Below the pieces are notes generated by a model. The model was not told where the DNA came from, did no database searches, and was given only the letters and a program-made list of their open reading frames with translations. Shown here piece after piece: positions 1 through 7,398 of a DNA stretch of 9,532 nucleotides. Positions within the stretch are counted from its first letter, which is position 1; each line of letters starts with the position of its first letter. The translations under genes were made by a program, and so were the position numbers. Source of the DNA: Bacteroidota bacterium (GTDB taxonomy: Bacteria; Bacteroidota; Bacteroidia; Chitinophagales; Chitinophagaceae); NCBI GenBank assembly GCA_005883855.1, contig VBAU01000100.1:1-9532 (forward strand). Reading direction: 5' to 3'.

Positions 1-186
1 CGGAGTAATTTCAATTGATCCTTTGTTTGGCTCAATTTCTCCGCTCAGTATTTTAAGAAATGTCGATTTACCGGCTCCATTTGCACCAATCACTCCATAG
101 CAATTTCCTTTGGCGAAATTCAGATTTACTTCATCAAACAAAACTCTTTTGCCAAAAGATAAAGTGACATTTTTAACGCTGATCAT
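1..186 (-). CDS. ABC-F family ATP-binding protein, N-terminal part (cut by window edge)
   Basis: The minus strand from 186 reads 62 codons without a stop to the window edge, beginning MISVKNVTLSFGKRVLF. Residues 34-42 contain a Walker A loop (GANGAGKST), preceded by the usual ABC A-loop region. A start directly at the ATPase domain, with no membrane segment, is typical of ABC-F proteins, soluble tandem-ATPase factors that act on ribosomes in translation or antibiotic protection. Only the first part of ATPase domain 1 is visible, so the signature motif, second domain and ABC-F linker cannot be checked. An ABC transporter ATPase remains possible. The gene is divergent from hisB and has a good Bacteroidota-type promoter box at 242-249. 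Confidence 0.8.
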   Translation of the reverse strand, partial: MISVKNVTLSFGKRVLFDEVNLNFAKGNCYGVIGANGAGKSTFLKILSGEIEPNKGSIEITP

Positions 187-241
187 CTATGAAAATTTTT
201 TGAAACTCTCTCCAAACGCTTACGGCGTCTGGAACGGGGTG

Positions 242-249
242 CAAAAGTA
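242..249 (-). promoter_or_regulatory. Predicted -7 box for the ABC-F gene
   Basis: Read on the minus strand this is TACTTTTG, an exact match to the Bacteroidota -7 consensus TAnnTTTG, followed by CACCCCG. It lies 55 bp upstream of the ABC-F ATG. The expected -33 TTG is not perfect: TTTTC sits near 270-275. No equally good box for hisB was found in the same 135-bp divergent gap. Confidence 0.5.
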
Positions 250-321
250 TGGCATTATTGGCTGGCGACGAAAAGCTAAATGAATGAATTTTGTTATAAT
301 ATTGCCCGCACTTGGATAAAC

Positions 322-1464
322 ATGGGTAAACGGATTTTGTTCATCGACCGCGATGGTGTGCTTGTAAAAGAAGTCCCGCCTTCTTACCAGGTAGATTCCT
401 GGGAGAAGCTGGAATTTTACCCGGAAGTCTTCAAATGGTTAGGAAAGATTGCAGAAGAATTCGATTACCTGTTGATCATGGTAAGCAACCAGGATGGCAT
501 GGGGACGCCCTCGTTCCCCGCAGAACATTTTTGGCCCATCCAGCAGCACATCATAAAGAGTTTGGAGAACGAAGGAATTGTCTTTCACGCGACGCATATA
601 GACACAAGTTTTCCGGCCGACCGTTCGCCTAACCGCAAGCCGGGTATCGGCATGTTTACCGAATATCTTAACACGCCTGCGTTTGATCTACCTCATTCGT
701 TTGTCATCGGTGACCGGATAACCGATGTGCAGCTTGCAAAAAATCTTGGATGCAAAGCTATTTGGCTTAAGAACCATCCAGGATTGGGCGGCGCCGAGGC
801 ACAGGACAGCATGGAGGAGTTGGAGAAGGTGGTTGCCATTGAAACGCACCACTGGGAGGACATCTACAATTTTCTAAAATTGGGATTGCGAAAAGTCGCG
901 CATGATCGAAATACTAAAGAAACAAGAATCCATATTGAATTAAATGTCGACGGGAGTTGCAGCGCAAACATTTCCACCGGGCTTGGTTTTTTTGATCACA
1001 TGCTGGAGCAAATCGCGAGGCATGGCAAGCTTGACCTCACCGTTCAGGCGAATGGTGATCTTCATATTGACGAGCATCATACCGTTGAAGACACTGGCAT
1101 TGCATTGGGGGAAGCGTTCGCAAAAGCACTCGGAGATAAGAAAGGGATCGAGCGTTATGGTTTTGCTTTACCAATGGACGAAGCGGACGCCAAAGTGCTG
1201 ATTGATTTTGGTGGGCGCAATTGGATCGTGTGGAATGCAGAATTTGCGAGAGAAAAGATTGGAGACATGCCCACTGAAATGTTTTTTCATTTCTTCAAAT
1301 CTTTTTCGGATGCGGCGAAATGCAATTTGAATATCGAATGCCATGGAGAAAATGAGCATCACAAGATTGAGGCGATCTTTAAAGCGTTTGCAAAGGCTAT
1401 TCGTATGGCAGTGAAAAGAGATCCCATGAGTAACTATCTCCCATCGACGAAAGGAGTGCTATAA
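322..1464 (+). CDS. hisB: Bifunctional histidinol-phosphatase / imidazoleglycerol-phosphate dehydratase
   Basis: This fused enzyme makes two steps of cytoplasmic histidine synthesis: dehydration of imidazoleglycerol phosphate and, later, dephosphorylation of histidinol phosphate. The first half (about residues 1-185 of 380) is a HAD phosphatase with nucleophile motif FIDRDG (D9, D11), S55-N56, K106 and GDRITD at 130-135. The second half (about 195-380) is the dehydratase, with FFDHM around H226, HHTVED at 252-257, EHHKIE at 345-350 and the C-terminal STKGVL. I chose the ATG at 322 because homologues begin a few residues before the FIDRDG strand. An in-frame ATG at 280 would add 14 unconserved residues. 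The zinc-binding loop of the E. coli enzyme (Cys-x-His ... Cys-x-Cys) is replaced by residues 94-104 with none of those ligands. No other his gene is adjacent: upstream is the divergent ABC-F gene, downstream a DUF1593 gene 24 bp away. Confidence 0.95.
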   Translation: MGKRILFIDRDGVLVKEVPPSYQVDSWEKLEFYPEVFKWLGKIAEEFDYLLIMVSNQDGMGTPSFPAEHFWPIQQHIIKSLENEGIVFHATHIDTSFPADRSPNRKPGIGMFTEYLNTPAFDLPHSFVIGDRITDVQLAKNLGCKAIWLKNHPGLGGAEAQDSMEELEKVVAIETHHWEDIYNFLKLGLRKVAHDRNTKETRIHIELNVDGSCSANISTGLGFFDHMLEQIARHGKLDLTVQANGDLHIDEHHTVEDTGIALGEAFAKALGDKKGIERYGFALPMDEADAKVLIDFGGRNWIVWNAEFAREKIGDMPTEMFFHFFKSFSDAAKCNLNIECHGENEHHKIEAIFKAFAKAIRMAVKRDPMSNYLPSTKGVL

Positions 1465-1488
1465 TTTTCCAGACAAACCTGCTCAGCA

Positions 1489-3042
1489 ATGAACCAAACG
1501 TTGAAGAGTGCGACGCAACAGAAGTTTAGCAGAGCGCTGCTGCCCCGATCCATAAAAAAAATTATTCCTATTTGTTGTTTGTGCCTCATCATGAACGTGG
1601 ATAATGCTTTTGCTCAAAGCAAAGCCATGAGACCCCGAACGATTGTTACCACGGATGGGGAAGTGGATGACCAGGATTCGTTTATGCGATTACTCCTTTA
1701 TTCGAATGACTTTAACATAGAAGGCCTCGTGTACACAAGTTCAGAATGGCATTATAAGGGTGATGGGAAAGGAACAAGATTTATTTCTGAAATGCCAATG
1801 GCGAAAAGAATCTATGGCGAGAGAACGGAGCTGAGGTGGATTGGAACAGAATGGATGACTGATTTGATAAATGAGTATGCAAAAATTTACAGCAACCTTT
1901 TAAAGCACGACAAGAATTTTCCGACACCGCAACATTTGAAAAGCATTATCCGCGTTGGCAACATAGATTTCGAAGGCGAAATGGATCATGATACGCCGGG
2001 TTCTGGTTTTATAAAAAACATTTTGCTTGACTACAAACAGAGACCCGTTTATCTACAAATGTGGGGTGGCACCAATACGGTTGCACGTGCGTTAAAATCG
2101 ATCGAGGATACTTATAAACACACGGATAAATGGCAAACAGTTTACAAAAAGGTTTCGGCAAAAGCGGTACTCTACATCATTCTTGACCAGGATGCTACCT
2201 ACAAAAAATATGTGGCCGTCAATTGGCCCGATGTAAAGGTGATTTACAATTCAAATCAATTTTGGAGTTTCGCTTATTTCTGGCCACGAGATGTGCCTGT
2301 TGAGTTGCAAACTTTCTTAAAGGGGAGGTGGATGGCGGAACATATAAAATTTAATCACGGTCCGCTGCTCGCGAGATATTTTCTTTGGGGTGATGGACAA
2401 AAATTGCAGGCGGATCCAGATCACAAAGAGGGCGATACGGTTTACGCAAAAAAGAACTATGATTTTTTATCTGAAGGCGATTCCCCAAGTTTTCTTTACC
2501 TGGTCAATACAGGCCTGAGAAGCTTGGAAAGCCCGTCCTACGGTGGCTGGGGCGGAAGGTTCGTAGGGGACTCTGTTCATCCGAAGTTGTGCGCAGACGG
2601 AAAAAATGTTACGGACTACGATGCGTACAGTAAGAAAGACGAAGTTTCATTTGCGCAAACAAGGTGGATCGATGCGCTGCAAAATGACTTTGCTGCACGG
2701 GCAGACTGGTGTGTAAAAAGCTATAAGGAAGCCAACCATGCGCCGATTGCGAAGCTTAATGTTGCAGCAAATATTTCGGGGAATGCTGGTGAACTAATAA
2801 AGCTCAGCGGATCGGCAACCGATCCTGATGGAAATGAGTTAACGTATCATTGGTGGCAATATGAGGAAGCAGGCACCTATGCCGGCAAGATTGAGATTCA
2901 AAATGCACAAAGCAGGAACGCTTCGTTCCTTATTCCGCCAGATGCGAAGACTCACAACACTATTCACGTTATCCTTGAGGTAAAGGATTCCGGTTCGCCG
3001 CCGTTGACAAGGTATCAGCGCGTGATTGTGACCGTGAGATAA
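1489..3042 (+). CDS. Exported DUF1593 protein (nucleoside-hydrolase-like domain plus C-terminal beta-sandwich)
   Basis: The 517-residue product has a basic stretch (RSIKK, 20-24), a hydrophobic core (25-35) and a likely signal peptidase site AFA|Q near residue 42, so export is expected. Residues about 47-330 match DUF1593, which resembles nucleoside hydrolases. TTDGEVDDQD at 54-63 aligns D56, D60 and D61 with the calcium-binding DxxxDD of that fold. GSGF at 171-174, MWGGTN at 191-196 and YGGWGGRF at 351-358 also fit the family. Residues about 418-517 form a PKD/cadherin-like module (SATDPDGNELTYHWW). Family members occur in polysaccharide-degrading bacteria; the substrate is unknown. The n-region is unusually long, because codons 4-11 lie in a dispersed repeat. 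A natural start might have been at the ATA codon at 1552, just before KKIIPICC. It probably shares a transcript with the rhamnosidase gene 37 bp downstream. Confidence 0.85.
   Translation: MNQTLKSATQQKFSRALLPRSIKKIIPICCLCLIMNVDNAFAQSKAMRPRTIVTTDGEVDDQDSFMRLLLYSNDFNIEGLVYTSSEWHYKGDGKGTRFISEMPMAKRIYGERTELRWIGTEWMTDLINEYAKIYSNLLKHDKNFPTPQHLKSIIRVGNIDFEGEMDHDTPGSGFIKNILLDYKQRPVYLQMWGGTNTVARALKSIEDTYKHTDKWQTVYKKVSAKAVLYIILDQDATYKKYVAVNWPDVKVIYNSNQFWSFAYFWPRDVPVELQTFLKGRWMAEHIKFNHGPLLARYFLWGDGQKLQADPDHKEGDTVYAKKNYDFLSEGDSPSFLYLVNTGLRSLESPSYGGWGGRFVGDSVHPKLCADGKNVTDYDAYSKKDEVSFAQTRWIDALQNDFAARADWCVKSYKEANHAPIAKLNVAANISGNAGELIKLSGSATDPDGNELTYHWWQYEEAGTYAGKIEIQNAQSRNASFLIPPDAKTHNTIHVILEVKDSGSPPLTRYQRVIVTVR
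1497..1519 (+). repeat. Dispersed repeat, copy 1 (core GTGCGACGCAAC)
   Basis: These 23 nt match 7376-7398 at 21 positions in the same orientation; mismatches are at the 6th and 11th bases. The flanks are weakly similar as well. This copy lies within the first codons of the DUF1593 gene, encoding part of its otherwise unexplained N-terminal extension. Confidence 0.55.
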
Positions 3043-3079
3043 TTCTTAGAAACTGAATGGAGAAACTGTTCAATAAATC

Positions 3080-4639
3080 ATGAAAAAAATTATTTTACCC
3101 TTAGTGGTGAGCCTGGCCTGGCACATTTCCTTTGCGCAGTTGCAAGTAGATAATCTGCTATGCGAAAATCTTTCGAACCCTATCGGCGTTGGCAGTTCTC
3201 AGCCGAGTTTGAGCTGGCAACTCAGAGCCAGCAATAGAAATGTGCTGCAAACGGCCTATGAAATCCGGATTGGCCGTGACGTTTCATCACTGACAAAAGG
3301 CAGTTCTCTTGTTTGGGGTTCAGGCAAAATCGATTCTGATTCTTCAGTGCACGTTGCGTACAAGGGCTCACCCCTTCAATCGGGAACAAAATATTTCTGG
3401 CAAGTGAGAGTATGGACTAATTCGGGAGAAACTTCGAAGTGGAATGAGCCGGTTACATTTCAAATGGGATTGTTACATGTTGAAGACTGGAAGGCGAATT
3501 GGATCGAGCCGGGATTTGTTGAAGATACTCTCAACCGACCGACGCCACTATTTCGAAAAGAATTCAAGGCTGGCAAAAAAATACAAAGTGCCACCGCCTA
3601 TATTACCGCTCACGGGATGTATGAAGGATTTATAAATGGAAAGCGCATCGGTGATTCTTATTTGACACCAGGGTGGACGAGTTACCATAAACGATTGCAG
3701 TATCAGACTTATAGCGTCACCGATCTTTTAAACCAGGGCAGCAACATAATCGCAATGGGCTTGGGCAGCGGATGGTATAGAGGTCACCTGGCATGGAATG
3801 GCAATAAAAATGTTTGGGGAAAAGACATTGCAATGTTATTCCAGCTTGACATTGTGTATGCAGATGGCAGCAAGGAATCAGTCGTGTCAGATGGGTCATG
3901 GAAAACAACAACGGGCAGTATTACCTACTCTGAAATTTATGACGGAGAGATCATTGATGCTCGTAAACAACGAACAGGTTGGCGCACTCCCGGATACGAC
4001 GATAGAAACTGGAGCGATGTGGTGGTGAAAGATTATGACAAGGCAAATCTTATTGCGACGCAAAACGAGTCGGTTAGAAAGCATGAAACCTTTGTTCCAA
4101 TAAAAGTGCTCACGACACCGAAGGGAGAAAAAGTAATTGATTTTGGACAGAATCTTGTCGGCTGGGTGATGATAAAGGCAAAGGGAAATGCCGGAGATAC
4201 AATCAGGATTTCGCATGCTGAAGTTTTGGATAAGGATGGAAATTTTTACACCGAAAATTTGAGAGCAGCCAGGGCGCAGGCTGTCTATATTTTGAGAGGC
4301 GAAGGTGAAGAGTTTTTTGAACCTCATTTTACATTCTTTGGCTTTCGCTACATCAAGATCGAAGGATATCCCGGTGAAATAAAACCGGAGAATTTTACGG
4401 CGGTCGCTTTATATTCCGATATGGAGCCTACAGGATCCTTCACTTGCTCTGACTCGCTGATCAACCAATTGCAGCATAATATTCAATGGGGACAAAAAGG
4501 AAACTTTCTTGATGTGCCAACCGATTGCCCGCAAAGAGATGAGCGTTTGGGATGGACGGGAGATGCACAGGTCTTTTCACGGACCGCCTCTTTTAATATG
4601 AACGTAAATAATTTTTTCATTTTTTCGCCAAGTGGTTAA
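3080..4639 (+). CDS. Rhamnosidase N-terminal fragment: signal peptide, accessory domains, start of catalytic barrel
   Basis: This frame encodes 519 residues, the last six of them (IFSPSG) from the wrong frame. Residues 1-19 are a clear signal peptide (MKKIILPLVV..., cleavage SFA|Q). By the usual order in the family, about 22-130 is a fibronectin-like sandwich, about 165-335 the Bac_rhamnosid_N jelly-roll (GWYRGHLAW at 231-239) and about 340-445 the second sandwich (VIDFGQNLVGW at 352-362). From about 450 the alpha/alpha barrel begins, with TDCPQRDERLGWTGD at 481-495, which holds the proposed general acid E488. It lacks most of the barrel and could not form an active enzyme alone. Confidence 0.8.
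   Translation: MKKIILPLVVSLAWHISFAQLQVDNLLCENLSNPIGVGSSQPSLSWQLRASNRNVLQTAYEIRIGRDVSSLTKGSSLVWGSGKIDSDSSVHVAYKGSPLQSGTKYFWQVRVWTNSGETSKWNEPVTFQMGLLHVEDWKANWIEPGFVEDTLNRPTPLFRKEFKAGKKIQSATAYITAHGMYEGFINGKRIGDSYLTPGWTSYHKRLQYQTYSVTDLLNQGSNIIAMGLGSGWYRGHLAWNGNKNVWGKDIAMLFQLDIVYADGSKESVVSDGSWKTTTGSITYSEIYDGEIIDARKQRTGWRTPGYDDRNWSDVVVKDYDKANLIATQNESVRKHETFVPIKVLTTPKGEKVIDFGQNLVGWVMIKAKGNAGDTIRISHAEVLDKDGNFYTENLRAARAQAVYILRGEGEEFFEPHFTFFGFRYIKIEGYPGEIKPENFTAVALYSDMEPTGSFTCSDSLINQLQHNIQWGQKGNFLDVPTDCPQRDERLGWTGDAQVFSRTASFNMNVNNFFIFSPSG
4611..4626 (+). repeat. Perfect 8-bp tandem duplication causing the frameshift
   Basis: ATTTTTTC is repeated twice without interruption. One copy keeps the reading frame and gives the family-like sequence NNFFAKWL; two copies shift the frame and stop translation 11 bp after the duplication. 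The length is not a multiple of three. Two copies of an 8-bp unit are consistent with replication slippage. Confidence 0.9.
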
Positions 4640-4671
4640 AAGACGTTGCAGCCGACCAGGATCGCAACGGT

Positions 4672-5811
4672 ATGGTACCTTTTGTAATCCCGAATGTGCT
4701 TGGTCCCGGCGCGGGTGGCTCCACCGGGTGGGCTGATGTGTGCACGATCATTCCATGGAACATGTACCTGGCCTACGGCGACAAAAGAACACTCGAGCAG
4801 CAATACAGCAGTATGAAAGCGTGGGTTGATTACATGCAAAGCAAAAGCAAAAACAATCTTTGGAACACCGGATTTCATTTTGGCGACTGGTTATTCTATC
4901 GTCCTTTTGATGATAATGATGGTCGGTCAGCTGTAACAGATAAATATTTGATTGCGCAATGCTTCTATGCTTATTCGACTGAGTTGCTCATTAAGGCTGC
5001 GAAAGTGTTGGGAAAAAGTGATGACGTCACGACCTACACTGCCTTGCTTGCAAGTATCAGAGACGCATTCGTTAAAGAGTATCTTACACCTAACGGAAGA
5101 TTAGTTTCGAATACGCAGACAGCGTATGTACTTGCATTGAATTTTGACATGCTTCCGGAATCGCAACGGGCTGCCGCTGCGCAACGCCTGGCCGATAACG
5201 TAAAAAGTTATGGAAATCATCTTACCACCGGCTTTCTTGGTACACCATATTTGTGTCATGTTCTCACACGTTTCGGATATACAGATGTTGCCTACCAACT
5301 TTTGTTCCAGCAGACCTATCCGTCCTGGTTATATCCTGTAAAGATGGGCGCGACAACGATTTGGGAAAGATGGGATGGAATAAAGCCAGATAGCACATTT
5401 GAGACGCCTTCAATGAATTCCTTCAACCATTATTCTTATGGGGCCATCGGCGATTGGATGTATCGGGTGATCGCTGGTATTGATACTTATGAAGATGCTC
5501 CCGGTTACAAACACATAAAAATACAGCCGCACCTCACGGATAGGTTGACTTACGCAGATGCTACATTAAAAACTTACTACGGCACAGTTCGATCGCATTG
5601 GAAAACCGATAAAGGTAAACTTCAGATGGATGTGGAAGTTCCGGCAAACACCAGGGCAACGGTATATATCCCTGCCAGTTCAAGTGATTCGATCAAAGAA
5701 AGTGATGCAGGGCTAGGTTCTGTGAAGGGTGCGAAGGTTGTAGGTAAAGAAGGTAACTATGTTGTTGTCGAAATTGGTTCAGGAAAATATCACTTTGTTT
5801 CTACTAGATAA
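4672..5811 (+). CDS. Rhamnosidase C-terminal fragment: rest of catalytic barrel and C-terminal domain
   Basis: The first ATG of this frame is at 4672 and gives 379 residues; the frame itself is family-like from 4627 (AKWLKDVAADQ). It carries barrel sequence: GSTGWADVCTIIPW at 16-29, FGDWL at 70-74, and TTIWERWDG at 228-236 with the presumed general base E232. FNHYSYGAIGDWMY at 251-264 follows. From about 275 it is the beta-sandwich C-terminal domain (PGYKHIKIQP). No signal peptide and no ribosome-binding site are evident at the ATG, so I read it as the downstream part of a broken gene and not a separate protein. Confidence 0.75.
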   Translation: MVPFVIPNVLGPGAGGSTGWADVCTIIPWNMYLAYGDKRTLEQQYSSMKAWVDYMQSKSKNNLWNTGFHFGDWLFYRPFDDNDGRSAVTDKYLIAQCFYAYSTELLIKAAKVLGKSDDVTTYTALLASIRDAFVKEYLTPNGRLVSNTQTAYVLALNFDMLPESQRAAAAQRLADNVKSYGNHLTTGFLGTPYLCHVLTRFGYTDVAYQLLFQQTYPSWLYPVKMGATTIWERWDGIKPDSTFETPSMNSFNHYSYGAIGDWMYRVIAGIDTYEDAPGYKHIKIQPHLTDRLTYADATLKTYYGTVRSHWKTDKGKLQMDVEVPANTRATVYIPASSSDSIKESDAGLGSVKGAKVVGKEGNYVVVEIGSGKYHFVSTR

Positions 5812-5864
5812 GTGAATAAGGCTTTATCGAATACAGTTATGTATTTTCTTGAAAAAATTTTTAA

Positions 5865-5884
5865 AGATCATTGTTTGTAAATTA
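5865..5884 (-). repeat. Degenerate second copy of the amidohydrolase 3' end
   Basis: This stretch matches 6015-6034 at 18 of 20 positions, exactly 150 bp away. Similarity continues with an indel for about 20 bp more. On the minus strand it still spells IYKQ and a TGA stop, the same last residues as the amidohydrolase that ends at 6018. It may be a relic of a duplicated gene tail. The convergent gap 5812-6017 has no convincing gene. Confidence 0.45.
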
Positions 5885-5901
5885 TTCAACCTTCACGTCC
5901 G

Positions 5902-5960
5902 CCAGGGTCTTTTTGCCGCATGACTGTGGGAGTTTCATTGGATTCGGCAAAAGACCCCGG
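5902..5960. terminator. Long imperfect inverted repeat between convergent genes (possible bidirectional terminator)
   Basis: CCAGGGTCTTTTTGCCG (5902-5918) pairs with CGGCAAAAGACCCCGG (5945-5960), with one mismatch and one bulged T, around a 26-nt loop. It sits between the rhamnosidase (+) and amidohydrolase (-) stops, where a shared terminator is expected. No T run follows directly on either strand, so it is not a textbook intrinsic terminator. An insertion-sequence remnant or palindromic repeat is an alternative. Confidence 0.45.
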
Positions 5961-6017
5961 GTTAATCTAATGGCTATCATTCTCATCAATCATTTTTTTT
6001 CAACATCGTTCTACAGA

Positions 6018-7283
6018 TCACTGCTTGTAAATTAGTCCATCTTTCATGACCAATTTTATTTGCCGGATATTTTTTATGTCAACAGATGGATCACCATCCA
6101 CGGCTATGATATCGGCAAACAGATCTTTTTTAATTCGGCCAATTTTATCACCGTAGCCAAAAACATCCGCATTTATTGAAGTTGCCGATCTTAAAACATC
6201 GATCGCTTTCATTCCATAGTCAACCATCATTTCCATTTCCCTGGCATTGTCTCCATGAGGAAACACACCTACATCGCCGCCCATGCAGATGGTAACACCT
6301 GTCGATAGGGCCAGCTGAAAACTTTTTTTCTTGTTGACTACACTTGGTGGGTCCGTGTCGACGCCCTTCTTCCACCCGTGGTATTGTTGAATTGCATCGC
6401 CAGCTGCAAGGGTAGGGCAAAGCGCTATTCCTTTTTCCTTCATCAGCTTGTAGATGTCTGCAGTCCCGTTGTCACCGTGCTCGATGGTTGACACCCCCGC
6501 ATTGATCGCCCTAATCATTCCTTCTGCTGTTGATGCATGCGTTACAACTTTGCGGCCACTACTTTTCGCGATAGTTACGGCTGCAGCAATCTCTTCCACA
6601 GTGAATGTTGGTTGCGCTTCTCCATTAGGTCCATTGCGATAATCCGCATAAATCTTTATCAGGTCGGCGCCTTTCGAAATTTGCATTCGTACTTCATCCA
6701 TCATCTCGCCCACATTTCCAACCTCTGCCGCACCTTGAGGTAGGACAACATCCGCAGAGGCCGACTTTGGTCCGTACGTGCCTTTTGCAACAATGGCACG
6801 TGTTGCACAGATCATCCTTGGACCGGGAACAACGCCTTTTTGAATTGCAATCTTTAATCCCACGTCATCATACATGGATCCTTCAGTCCCAAGATCGCGA
6901 ACCGTGGTGAAGCCAGCCATTAATGTGGCCTTAGCATGTTCTACAGCTCTTGCAGTTCTTTCGGCCCTCGATTCTTTTAACACCTGGTCATCCCAGCTCG
7001 TTTCATTATAAGGATGAAGAAACAAATGTGAGTGACCTTCAATCAGGCCGGGTAATAACGTGGCGCCCGGTAATTCGATGATTTGAGTACTTGCTGGCAA
7101 TTTGAAAGTCATGGCACCTGCCTGTTCAATTTTATTATTCCTAACGAGAACAACCCAATTTTCATGCATGCTTTCACCATCAAAAACCTTCGCAGGTTTC
7201 AATAAGATGTATTTGTCCGGCTGCTGTGTATAGACAGAACAGCAAAACAAAATGGCTGTCCAAAAAACGGAAATATTTTTCAT
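6018..7283 (-). CDS. Exported imidazolonepropionase-like metal-dependent amidohydrolase
   Basis: The 421-residue product begins with a signal peptide (MKNISVFWTAILFCC..., cleavage near residues 19-20), so it probably acts in the periplasm. The rest is an amidohydrolase of the imidazolonepropionase-related group, which includes prolidase-like and arginine-carboxypeptidase-like enzymes. Metal ligands visible in order are H84 and H86 (GHSHL), K210 (ADLIKIY, a candidate carboxylated lysine), H249 (VTHAST), H269 (EHGDN) and D337 (GGDVG), followed by HGDN at 343-346. The C-terminal part (DLFADIIAVDGDP) closes the small beta domain. The exact substrate cannot be told from sequence; hydrolysis of dipeptides or cyclic amides is likely for the family. 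I chose the start at 7283 because the frame above it gives 42 residues without similarity and runs through a dispersed repeat. It lies 153 bp after the GNAT gene, so a separate promoter is possible but I saw no clear one. Confidence 0.85.
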   Translation of the reverse strand: MKNISVFWTAILFCCSVYTQQPDKYILLKPAKVFDGESMHENWVVLVRNNKIEQAGAMTFKLPASTQIIELPGATLLPGLIEGHSHLFLHPYNETSWDDQVLKESRAERTARAVEHAKATLMAGFTTVRDLGTEGSMYDDVGLKIAIQKGVVPGPRMICATRAIVAKGTYGPKSASADVVLPQGAAEVGNVGEMMDEVRMQISKGADLIKIYADYRNGPNGEAQPTFTVEEIAAAVTIAKSSGRKVVTHASTAEGMIRAINAGVSTIEHGDNGTADIYKLMKEKGIALCPTLAAGDAIQQYHGWKKGVDTDPPSVVNKKKSFQLALSTGVTICMGGDVGVFPHGDNAREMEMMVDYGMKAIDVLRSATSINADVFGYGDKIGRIKKDLFADIIAVDGDPSVDIKNIRQIKLVMKDGLIYKQ

Positions 7284-7375
7284 TAACTGAATTAAGAATG
7301 AAGACGATTGTGATTTAAAGATATATTGTTTTGTAACGGAGCCAGCGTCTTGCCTAATTGCTGAATAGTATTCGG

Positions 7376-7398
7376 AACGTAGAAGTGTGCGACGCAAC
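7376..7398 (+). repeat. Dispersed repeat, copy 2, with a small stem-loop
   Basis: This is the partner of 1497-1519 (21 of 23 positions). Its right part overlaps a hairpin, GACGC (7391-7395) with GCGTC (7403-7407) around a 7-nt loop. It lies in the 153-bp gap between the GNAT gene and the amidohydrolase. Apart from this repeat I saw nothing certain in that gap. Confidence 0.55.

Larger units (their letters stand above)
3080..5811 (+). pseudogene. Alpha-L-rhamnosidase (GH78), interrupted by an 8-bp tandem duplication
   Basis: GH78 enzymes are inverting hydrolases that remove terminal alpha-L-rhamnose from glycans such as rhamnogalacturonan. Here the gene is split into two frames. The first ends at TAA 4637-4639 after the out-of-place sequence IFSPSG; the rest continues in another frame from 4627. 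Between them ATTTTTTC occurs twice in tandem (4611-4618, 4619-4626). Deleting one copy gives NNFFAKWLKDVAADQDRNG, which fits the conserved family sequence, and a 907-residue protein of normal length. As read, the two presumed catalytic residues, E488 (DERLGW) in the first part and the Glu of WERW (about 760 in the repaired protein) in the second, are on separate polypeptides, so activity is unlikely. The rest of the gene shows no further damage, so the lesion is recent or is an assembly error. Confidence 0.85.

Noticed and set aside
280..321. Upstream ATG at 280 as the hisB start.
   Set aside because: It adds 14 residues absent from HisB homologues as I know them; the ATG at 322 gives the usual short lead into FIDRDG.
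4050..4063. TTGCGACGCAA, partly like the dispersed repeat core.
   Set aside because: Only about 9 bases match and it lies in conserved rhamnosidase coding sequence; chance is enough.
4619..4645. Programmed ribosomal frameshift at the T runs of the rhamnosidase gene.
   Set aside because: A single shift at the second T run would leave extra residues in the conserved NNFFAKWL segment, whereas removing one 8-bp copy restores it exactly.
5882..5986. A 34-codon minus-strand frame in the convergent gap ending ...SCGKKTLADVKVE.
   Set aside because: Its codons run through the inverted repeat 5902-5960 and it has no recognisable family, start signal or partner; chance or a gene relic is more likely.
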